In this document: in pieces, positions 55,786 through 62,496 of the stretch
Layout of the letters: the number at the start of each line of letters is the position of its first letter
Position numbering within the stretch: position 1 is the first letter of the stretch
From: Chitinophagaceae bacterium
GTDB taxonomy: Bacteria; Bacteroidota; Bacteroidia; Chitinophagales; Chitinophagaceae
DNA length: 64,000 nt
Direction of reading: 5' to 3'
Assembly: GCA_014379345.1 (NCBI GenBank)
Contig: JACMLY010000105.1
Coordinates: forward strand, 62,001-126,000
Program-made: the position numbers and the translations under genes
The notes under the pieces: generated by a model
The model's database searches: none
What the model saw: the letters and a program-made list of their open reading frames with translations, nothing else
Told to the model about the DNA's origin: nothing

Positions 55786-56694
55786 ATGCTATATTCCCAC
55801 GATAAATACAGAGCTGCCCGAAAATTGTTACTGATTGTTATCGGTATCGTGACCATTATACCTCTGGCTCCGTTGATCAACCGTTACATCCCACCGTTGA
55901 TGGTTGGAAAGTGGAATCTTGATCTGGCTTTTTCAATTCTCTTAGCTGCTGTATCCACGTACTTAATACTTCGTCTTTTTCATTTTCTTATGATACCGGC
56001 GTTGTTGCTTTTTGCCGGAGTTTTGTTCTATAACCAGTTCACCGATGGGTACGGATTCAAAAGAATGATCAACGACTATAGGAGTATGGTTGTAGATAAT
56101 TGGGGCAAAAAAGAACAAAAGGAAATCGATCTTGTACTTACACCTTCTTTTTTTGACGGACCCTTAACCAAAACGGTAAAATCGCTTCAATCAAAAGTTA
56201 ATCACAAAGATTCTATTGTACGAAATTTTGCTGTTGCAAACTCACTGCTTTATTTCGATGAATACCATAATAAGTATGGTTCCCTGGTTAGGGTTCTTTC
56301 ATTGTTCAAGCATATCAATAGCACTTTTAAATATGTTTCTGATTCGGAACGTGATGAATATTTTGCCACGGCGAAAGAAACAATTCGGAACGGGATGGGT
56401 GGAGATTGCGACGATCATACCATCCTGATGGTTTCTGCACTGAAGGCTATCGGGGCGCATTGCCGTATGGTATTAACAGAAGGGCATTTGTATCCTGAAT
56501 TGTTATGTGGCGATGAAAAGGCATTCGAATTGATGCAGTCAGCCATTATTCTTCTTTTCGGTAAAGAAGCAATCGGCAATATTTACTACCACGAGCAGAA
56601 CGGAAATTACTGGATCAACCTCGACTATTCCGCAAGATATCCCGGCGGACCATACGTCAGCGAAAAAGCATATGCGCTGATAGATTTAAAGTAA
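55786..56694 (+). CDS. Membrane-anchored transglutaminase-like protein
   Basis: 302 residues. Two or three N-terminal helices (LLLIVIGIVTIIPLAPLI, LDLAFSILLAAVSTYLIL, FLMIPALLLFAGVLFY) anchor it. The catalytic Cys-His-Asp-type core of the transglutaminase/protease family is visible in NGMGGDCDDHTILMVSALKA followed by IGAHCRMVLTEGHLYPELLC, and NYWINLDYSARYPGGPYV supplies the later part. The GDCDDH motif contains the catalytic Cys. It probably hydrolyses or rearranges an amide bond in the periplasm. No substrate is evident from its neighbours. Confidence 0.85.
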   Translation: MLYSHDKYRAARKLLLIVIGIVTIIPLAPLINRYIPPLMVGKWNLDLAFSILLAAVSTYLILRLFHFLMIPALLLFAGVLFYNQFTDGYGFKRMINDYRSMVVDNWGKKEQKEIDLVLTPSFFDGPLTKTVKSLQSKVNHKDSIVRNFAVANSLLYFDEYHNKYGSLVRVLSLFKHINSTFKYVSDSERDEYFATAKETIRNGMGGDCDDHTILMVSALKAIGAHCRMVLTEGHLYPELLCGDEKAFELMQSAIILLFGKEAIGNIYYHEQNGNYWINLDYSARYPGGPYVSEKAYALIDLK

Positions 56695-56797
56695 TCTTCT
56701 CCTTTATTACATGTATTTTCCTGTGTACCTCTGTTATTGAGTCCCGGTCAACCTGAAAGATATCGACAACGAAATAGTGATGCAGTACATACCCCAA

Positions 56798-57448
56798 TTA
56801 GAAAAGCAATGATTTCTTATTCTTTTTTAACAAAAACCCGAACGATGCAATCATAATGGCAATAAGAGAAGATATATAGTATATCAATAATTTATCTACC
56901 TGATCATCAGGGATGATATAATAATCGAATATATATATTATAATAGAGCTTCCATATTCAAATAATAATGCCGCATAAAGAAACAACATCGACTTTTCCC
57001 TGTTATTATGCTCCATACGCTGCAGGTACAATGTAATTTCCCAGGTAAGCGCAATGAGCACTACGAGTACTCCTGCACCAATAATATATTTGATGGCGTC
57101 ATAATTGATGCCGAGATTAAAAACCAATATTAGTTCCGTAATAATATAAACAACAATTACAACACGTAAAATTTTAGCAAGTAGCGAGGAAGAAGACGTA
57201 TACCATAATATCCACAATATAAAAGGGATATCAATCATATTGTAGACCACGGTAATGATCTCTAAAGAGGACGTACTGATCGACGGAATATTGGTAATAC
57301 TATTGACCAAAGCACCGGCCAGCCAGTAGATGCCCAGTAATAAAAAATAATTGTCTTTCCACAGTTTTTTAAATACCACGATCAAGATCGGTACGAAGTA
57401 CGCAATGGTTGCCAACAAGGTTACAATTCTATAAAATTGATCTTTCAC
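56798..57448 (-). CDS. Multi-pass membrane protein of unknown function
   Basis: 216 residues with about seven hydrophobic helices (for example IVTLLATIAYFVPILIVVF, ILRVVIVVYIITELILVF, IIGAGVLVVLIALTW, YYISSLIAIMIASFGFLL) and a lysine-rich C-terminus (KKNKKSLLF). The seven-helix layout recalls membrane sensor parts such as 7TMR domains, but there is no output domain. No family name can be assigned. It is divergent from the aminopeptidase gene. Confidence 0.75.
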   Translation of the reverse strand: MKDQFYRIVTLLATIAYFVPILIVVFKKLWKDNYFLLLGIYWLAGALVNSITNIPSISTSSLEIITVVYNMIDIPFILWILWYTSSSSLLAKILRVVIVVYIITELILVFNLGINYDAIKYIIGAGVLVVLIALTWEITLYLQRMEHNNREKSMLFLYAALLFEYGSSIIIYIFDYYIIPDDQVDKLLIYYISSLIAIMIASFGFLLKKNKKSLLF

Positions 57449-57583
57449 AAGACAGGATTATTCCATACAAATCGTCCGAAAACCCTAATATATTGTAGTA
57501 TGCCACTTTATTCAGTATTAGTACCTTCTGGCTTTTTTGCATAAAATACGATTTGCGGGTGTGAGGTTTAACGTAGAAGGTGG

Positions 57584-57697
57584 AAGGTTTAAGATTTAAG
57601 GTTTAAGGTTATGTGAAGATCATAATTATCCGATCTTGAAAACACCTTTTACGATTAACCCCATTAAATTAACCTTAAACCTTAAACCTTAAACCTT
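57584..57697. repeat. Heptamer inverted repeat in a divergent region
   Basis: AAGGTTTAAGATTTAAGGTT followed by TAAGGTT (57584-57610) is mirrored by AACCTTAAACCTTAAACCTT followed by AAACCTT (57671-57697), with a 60-base spacer. The step is exactly 7 bp. It occupies the 330-base gap between the divergent membrane-protein and aminopeptidase genes. The right part of the gap (57700-57778) presumably contains the aminopeptidase promoter. Confidence 0.92.
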
Positions 57698-57778
57698 ATT
57701 CATACCACTCAAATAAGTTGTAAACAACCCTTTGTAAACATTTTTTATATTAGCACCTCTATAATTAAACATTCCAGC

Positions 57779-59239
57779 ATGAAATCATCTCTGTTATTCG
57801 TGATTTTCTCGTACATGTGTATTTCACAGTCGGTCCTTGCCCAGGCGCCTGCTCCCGATCTTCCGCAGGATTTTCTTAGTAAAGAATTTCATGCAGGACG
57901 TCGCGATTCATTGAGGGGCCGGATGCCGGCAAATTCAGTGACGGCTGTATTCGCTTTTCCGACCCGCACTTTTTCGAATGATGTGGAATACGTTTATCAT
58001 CAAAATCCCGACCTGTATTATTTTACGGGATACAAGGAACCCCACGGCATGTTATTGATTTTTAAAGAACCTCAAAAAGACAGCAGCAATAATACCTATA
58101 AGGAACTATTCTTTATACAGAAAAGAGATGCCGCAGCCGAACAATGGACAGGCAGAAGAATCGGGATCGAAGGGGTGAAGACTATTTTGGGAATTGACCA
58201 TACTTACAACGGCGAACAGTTTCAGGATTACAATATAGACCTCACAAAATTTGAACAGATACTTTTTGAACCCTTTCCCGCGGATGTTGCTGATGACAGG
58301 TTGGCCAAAGGCGACCTGTTTGATTTAATGCAGCAGTTCAGAGAGAAGGCAAAAATACCTGAGGACTATTCAAAAGATAAACGGTATGCAACAGGCCTGT
58401 ATCGTCAGATCACAGGGTCATTGCGCGAAGTAAAGACAGATGAAGAGATGGACCTACTTCGCAAAGCAGTTGAAATTTCATGCATTGGACAGCTCGAAGT
58501 TATGAAAGCAGTTAGAGCTGACATGTCAGAAACTGAAATTCAGGGTTTGCACGAATATGTTCATAAAAAATACGGAGCGGAAGAAATAGGTTATCCGTCA
58601 ATTGTAGGCGCAGGCAATAACGGGTGTGTACTCCATTATGTTGATAATAATAAAACCCGTGTTGGTCAACAACTCATTTTAATGGATGTGGGAGCCGAGT
58701 ACCATGGTTACACAGCAGATGTAACCAGAACAATTCCGGCTAACGGCAAGTTCTCAAATGAACAGAAAATAATTTATAATATCGTTTACCAGGCACAGGA
58801 AGAAGCTTTTAAAAAATGTAAGGAAGGAGTATCCTGGCAGGAGTTGAATAAGACTGCACGGGATGTTGTAACCGAAGGCCTGGTTAAACTCGGAATTGCT
58901 GCGACAAAAGAAGAAGCAAACAAATATTATCCTCACAGTCTGGGTCATCATATAGGCTTAGACGTACACGATAGGAATTCGTCTTCCAAACTAAAAAAGG
59001 GAATGGTGATAACGATCGAACCAGGCATTTATATTCCCGATAACAGCCCGTGCGATAAAAAATGGTGGGGAATAGCTGTCCGTATCGAAGATGATCTGTT
59101 GATCAAAGAAAAGGATTACGAATTGTTGTCTTCCGCGGCCCCACGTAAGGTCGAAGACATCGAAAAAGCTATTGCTGAAAAAAGTGCACTAGATGATTTT
59201 GTTCTACCCAAATTAAAGTCAGGGAAAAAGGGTTTCTGA
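57779..59239 (+). CDS. Secreted Xaa-Pro aminopeptidase P-like metallopeptidase (M24)
   Basis: 486 residues. The signal peptide is MKSSLLFVIFSYMCISQSVL with cleavage after AQ. An N-terminal aminopeptidase-P domain (PDLYYFTGYKEPHGMLLIF) precedes the pita-bread catalytic domain. The two-metal site is complete: LILMDVGAEYHGYTADVTRT (two Asp), SLGHHIGLDVHD (His), VITIEPGIYIPD (Glu) and VRIEDDLLIKEK (Glu). It removes N-terminal residues before proline, here in the periplasm or outside. It ends with a terminator at 59313. Confidence 0.94.
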   Translation: MKSSLLFVIFSYMCISQSVLAQAPAPDLPQDFLSKEFHAGRRDSLRGRMPANSVTAVFAFPTRTFSNDVEYVYHQNPDLYYFTGYKEPHGMLLIFKEPQKDSSNNTYKELFFIQKRDAAAEQWTGRRIGIEGVKTILGIDHTYNGEQFQDYNIDLTKFEQILFEPFPADVADDRLAKGDLFDLMQQFREKAKIPEDYSKDKRYATGLYRQITGSLREVKTDEEMDLLRKAVEISCIGQLEVMKAVRADMSETEIQGLHEYVHKKYGAEEIGYPSIVGAGNNGCVLHYVDNNKTRVGQQLILMDVGAEYHGYTADVTRTIPANGKFSNEQKIIYNIVYQAQEEAFKKCKEGVSWQELNKTARDVVTEGLVKLGIAATKEEANKYYPHSLGHHIGLDVHDRNSSSKLKKGMVITIEPGIYIPDNSPCDKKWWGIAVRIEDDLLIKEKDYELLSSAAPRKVEDIEKAIAEKSALDDFVLPKLKSGKKGF

Positions 59240-59312
59240 CCATGGATAAGCCCATATAAGAGTTTACGTGTATAATCCCTTAAACATTTCTAGTAGCTTA
59301 TACCGTCTGAAT

Positions 59313-59347
59313 AGGTGAAATACTTTTTTGTTAATAGTATTTCACCT
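59313..59347 (+). terminator. Terminator after the aminopeptidase gene
   Basis: AGGTGAAATAC at 59313-59323 is the perfect inverse of GTATTTCACCT at 59337-59347, with a T-rich loop. It lies 74 bases after the stop. Confidence 0.78.
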
Positions 59348-59437
59348 TGTGAGACCGGGGATTCTACTACAGATCACGTAATCTGTGCAACAGTATAATA
59401 GGGCAGAACTGCTCTATGACTGTTAAAAGCATGATAA

Positions 59438-59755
59438 TATCTTTGTATTGTTCTTTGAATAAACCAAATACCAATATCGTGAAAAGCTGAGGTTGTTACT
59501 GATTATCATAGCCACTAAGCTTTATCCTAAGACATTATATCCATGAAAGACCCGTTCTATCCAATGTTCATCATGAAAGACCAGATCCATTGTTACTAGA
59601 AAAACCGATCCAATGTTACTAGAAAACCCAGTCGAATATCCAGAAAAACCAGAAGGGAACTAAGAAATCCGATACCGACGAAAACAAATTCCATTGGTTG
59701 GTCGACTGAAGAAAAAAATTAAAAGCCTTTGCTAGAAAATAGCAGAGGCTTTTAA
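59438..59755 (+). ncRNA. Candidate small RNA with internal degenerate repeats
   Basis: Bounded on the left by TATCTTTG (59438-59445), a match to the -7 consensus TAnnTTTG, and on the right by a terminator-like hairpin (AAAAGCCTTTGCTA, loop GAAAA, TAGCAGAGGCTTTT, 59721-59755). The transcript would be about 300 nt. A run of six degenerate units lies in its 3' half. No -33 element is obvious and no known RNA family was recognised, so this is only a candidate. The coordinates given span the -7 element to the terminator end. Confidence 0.3.
59721..59755 (+). terminator. Terminator-like hairpin
   Basis: AAAAGCCTTTGCTA pairs with TAGCAGAGGCTTTT (one mismatch region, UU against G), loop GAAAA, with an A run before and a TTTT tail after. 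No protein gene ends just before it, which suggests a non-coding transcript. Confidence 0.75.
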
Positions 59756-59790
59756 ATTTATATCCTTCCCCATCAGTGCCTTCATTTATT

Positions 59791-59798
59791 TACATTTG
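59791..59798 (+). promoter_or_regulatory. Candidate -7 element of the rhodanese-thioredoxin gene
   Basis: TACATTTG is an exact match to TAnnTTTG and ends 14 bases before the ATG at 59813. A -33 TTTG is not seen at the expected distance. Confidence 0.45.
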
Positions 59799-59812
59799 TG
59801 AAAATTTATTGA

Positions 59813-60508
59813 ATGATCAGGCGTCTCTGGACAGCAGTTATACTTTTTTTATTTATTGTACCTGGCGTTTTCAGCCAGAAAAAACCAGTATTATCTCCAG
59901 ACGAATTTGAACAACAAATTAACCAGGCTGGCATTCAGCTACTGGATGTTCGAACCTCAGAAGAATATGCAGGTGGCCATATAAAAAACGCGCTACAGGC
60001 CAATTGGCTGAACAAAGGAGAGTTTAGGGAAAGAGTGATGCATCTTGATAAGGCGAGCCCCCTTTACGTTTATTGTGGCAGCGGCGTTCGCAGCAATGAC
60101 GCCGCTAAATGGTTTCGTAATGAGGGATTTCAGCGTGTATTCGAATTGCAACACGGGTTTGCCGCATGGAAAAAGAATAATAAACCCATTGAATCCGATA
60201 CAGTCGTGAGGCAGATAAGTATCAAAGATTACGAATCCATGTTAAAGACTTCCTCATTGTTGCTAGTCGATATGGGAGCAAAATGGTGCCCGGCCTGCAA
60301 AAAGATGGAACCTGTTCTTGAACAATTACAAACCGATCTTCCCGGAAAATTTGGATTGATTAAGATCGATGCGGGCATACATACCAGTATCATGCAGGAA
60401 CTGGGGGTTGAAACGCTGCCAACTTTTATTTTATATAAAAATGGAAAAGAGTGCTGGAGAAAAGAGGGCCTTTTATCTCTTGAAGAATTGAAGTCCCAAA
60501 TACGGTAG
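59813..60508 (+). CDS. Secreted rhodanese-thioredoxin fusion
   Basis: 231 residues. Signal peptide MIRRLWTAVILFLFIVPGVF then SQ. Residues about 27-125 form a rhodanese domain with LDVRTSEEYAGGHIKNA and active-site Cys88 in YVYCGSGVRS. Residues about 135-231 form a thioredoxin domain with the redox pair in AKWCPACKKMEP (Cys159, Cys162) and VETLPTFILYKNGK carrying the cis-Pro. Joining sulfur transfer to a thiol-disulphide domain suggests the thioredoxin reduces a persulphide or sulphenyl form made on the rhodanese, in the periplasm. That coupling is inference. Confidence 0.93.
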   Translation: MIRRLWTAVILFLFIVPGVFSQKKPVLSPDEFEQQINQAGIQLLDVRTSEEYAGGHIKNALQANWLNKGEFRERVMHLDKASPLYVYCGSGVRSNDAAKWFRNEGFQRVFELQHGFAAWKKNNKPIESDTVVRQISIKDYESMLKTSSLLLVDMGAKWCPACKKMEPVLEQLQTDLPGKFGLIKIDAGIHTSIMQELGVETLPTFILYKNGKECWRKEGLLSLEELKSQIR

Positions 60509-60529
60509 TCATACAATTAATTCGCCACT

Positions 60530-61528
60530 ATGCAAGCTCTCATTCTCATTTTGTTTCTAACGTTCTGTACGGAATTGCACGCACAAAAGATTGAGCTGCT
60601 TGCCAGCGGCGCCAAAACTTCTTTGCGCGGTATGAGTGTTGTGAATGACAACATTATTTGGGTTAGTGGCAGCAATGGAACTGTAGGGAATAGCGTAGAT
60701 GGCGGGCTAACCTGGAAATGGCAAACGGTAAAAGGATTTGAAAAAAGAGATTTCAGGGATATAGAGGCGTTCGACAAAAACACGGCCCTGATCATAGCTA
60801 TTGCAGAACCTGCCGAGATATTAAAAACGACCGATGGCGGCTTGAACTGGAAAATTGTTTTTACAGATTCTTCGAAAGGGATGTTTCTTGATGCCATGGA
60901 TTTTTATAACAACAAAAATGGCATCGTCGTTGGCGATCCTGTAGAAGGAAAAGTTTTTTTGGCCTATACAAAAAATAATGGTGATGATTGGGTGAGGTTT
61001 AACGGAGAAAAAAATCATCGCCGATGGGTAATGAATGAAGACGAGGCATTTTTTGCTTCCAGTGGCACCAACATCAAGTATTTAAAAAAGGGGAAATACA
61101 GGTTGGTCAGTGGAGGTAAATCATCGAGATGGTTTGATGAAAACGGGGATCATGCCTTATCCGTCATCCAGGGAAAAGAATCAACAGGCGCCAATTCTAT
61201 TGCCGTATACAAAAAACAATATGCGGTTGTGGGAGGAGATTTTACGAACGATAAAGACACTACCCGCAATTGCTTAATTACAAATGACGGTGGTGTCAAT
61301 TGGGCATCTCCGGCAAAGGCACCTCGCGGCTATCGTAGCTGTGTAATTTATATGAATGCCGGACAGCTTCTCACTTGCGGAACTTCGGGCGTAGATATTT
61401 CAAATGATGGAGGAATTAACTGGAATCTTATTTCTCCGGAAAGCTTTCATGTTTGCCAGAAAGCAAAAAAAGGGAACGCGGTTTTTCTCGCAGGAAGTAA
61501 TGGAAAAATTGCAAAGCTGGTTTTGTAA
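60530..61528 (+). CDS. Secreted Ycf48/Hcf136-like beta-propeller
   Basis: 332 residues with a short signal peptide (MQALILILFLTFCTELHA). The repeats TTDGGLNWK, SVDGGLTWKWQ, NDGGVNWASP and NDGGINWNLI are the Asp-Gly-Gly-x-x-Trp units of Ycf48-like propellers, together with GVVG-type DAMDFYNNKNGIVVGDPVEG. In plants such proteins assist photosystem II assembly, but bacterial secreted ones are generic propellers, often called oxidoreductases, with no known activity. It starts 21 bases after the rhodanese gene and may share its transcript. Confidence 0.88.
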   Translation: MQALILILFLTFCTELHAQKIELLASGAKTSLRGMSVVNDNIIWVSGSNGTVGNSVDGGLTWKWQTVKGFEKRDFRDIEAFDKNTALIIAIAEPAEILKTTDGGLNWKIVFTDSSKGMFLDAMDFYNNKNGIVVGDPVEGKVFLAYTKNNGDDWVRFNGEKNHRRWVMNEDEAFFASSGTNIKYLKKGKYRLVSGGKSSRWFDENGDHALSVIQGKESTGANSIAVYKKQYAVVGGDFTNDKDTTRNCLITNDGGVNWASPAKAPRGYRSCVIYMNAGQLLTCGTSGVDISNDGGINWNLISPESFHVCQKAKKGNAVFLAGSNGKIAKLVL

Positions 61529-61768
61529 AAAAGACTGTCATATGTTCAATACGGTGACATCGCCTACATTAGAAATGACTGCTATTTGCCGGCAGCGCAA
61601 ACTTTATGAGATTTCTCACTACGCGGCATCATTCTTTATATCATAGAACCAAGAGCGCTCCGTTCGAAATGACAATCGGCTCTCTTCCAGGCTGACACCG
61701 GCTATTATTATCGGCAAAAAAATTACCTTCGCAGATCATTCATAACGCCATTATCTAAATTATATAAC

Positions 61769-62290
61769 ATGATCTCAGGCAAAATAGAAGCGGCTTTAAA
61801 CAGGCAAATCGATCTTGAAGGATTTTCATCCATGTATTACCTATGCATGGCTTCGTGGTGTGAAGTAAAAGGCTACAATGGAATTGCACAATTTCTGTAT
61901 AATCATTCTGACGAGGAAAGAATGCATATGCTGAAATTGTTCCGGTACATCAATGATCGCGGAGGACATGCAATCGTACCCGGATTGGAAAGTCCTCCAA
62001 AGGATTTCCAGTCTATCCAGGAAATATTTGAGATCGTTCATTCTCATGAAGTAAAAGTTTCCAACGAGATCAACGCCTTGGTTGAATTATGTATGCAGGA
62101 GAAAGATTATACCACACACAATTTCCTGCAATGGTACGTTACCGAACAGATCGAGGAAGAAAGTCTTGCGCGGAATATTCTGGATAAACTCAAACTCATT
62201 GGAGAAGATAAAGGCGGTATGTACCTGTTTGACCGAGACCTGGGAACCATGGCCGCCCCGGGCGCCGGTAGTGCCCACGGTAAAAAGTAA
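61769..62290 (+). CDS. ftnA: Ferritin
   Basis: 173 residues, usual size. The ferroxidase-centre ligands are in place: Glu17 (DLEGFSSMYYLCMASWCEVK), Glu and His in HSDEERMHMLKLFRYIND, and the later Glu in SHEVKVSNEINALVELCMQE and TEQIEEESLARNIL. The C-terminal tail (FDRDLGTMAAPGAGSAHGKK) is glycine-rich. It stores iron as a 24-mer and supports the oxidative-stress theme of the window. A repeat at 62307 and a terminator at 62442 separate it from smc. Confidence 0.95.
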   Translation: MISGKIEAALNRQIDLEGFSSMYYLCMASWCEVKGYNGIAQFLYNHSDEERMHMLKLFRYINDRGGHAIVPGLESPPKDFQSIQEIFEIVHSHEVKVSNEINALVELCMQEKDYTTHNFLQWYVTEQIEEESLARNILDKLKLIGEDKGGMYLFDRDLGTMAAPGAGSAHGKK

Positions 62291-62306
62291 ACACAAAAAT
62301 TCTTAT

Positions 62307-62416
62307 TCTTTGTGGCTTCCTCTTTGTACTCTGTGGTTAAATAGGTCTTCCACATATAGGCTCTAACGATGCAAGAGTCTTTTTAACCACAGAGGCGAAG
62401 GAGGTACGCACAAAGG
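62307..62416. repeat. Inverted repeat with TTAACCACAGAG core
   Basis: TCTTTGTGGCTTCCTCTTTG and ACTCTGTGGTTAA (62307-62340) are mirrored by TTAACCACAGAGGCGAAGGA and GGTACGCACAAAGG (62383-62416). It lies between the convergent ferritin and smc genes. The core is shared with the element at 42507. Confidence 0.88.
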
Positions 62417-62441
62417 CACCCAGGAAGACATGCATAACGCA

Positions 62442-62468
62442 AAAAAACCCGGTAAATCCGGGTTTTTA
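62442..62468 (-). terminator. Intrinsic terminator of smc
   Basis: AAAAACCCGG, loop TAAAT, CCGGGTTTTT: a perfect ten-pair stem at 62443-62467 with U tract in the leftward direction. It lies 28 bases after the stop of smc. Confidence 0.9.
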
Positions 62469-62496
62469 TTAAATAACCATATTCGTATTGACCACC

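Larger units (their letters stand above)
59240..59812. other. 573-base intergenic region with two hairpins and a degenerate tandem repeat
   Basis: Between the aminopeptidase and rhodanese genes. It holds the aminopeptidase terminator (59313-59347), a TATCTTTG word (59438-59445) matching the -7 consensus, six degenerate tandem units starting at 59545, 59575, 59599, 59622, 59643 and 59664 (GAAAAACC-GATCCAATGTTACTA type), and a second terminator (59723-59755). No coding frame fits. It may encode a small RNA; see findings. Confidence 0.55.

Noticed and set aside
59545..59684. CRISPR-like repeat
   Set aside because: Units are degenerate and contiguous, without spacers.
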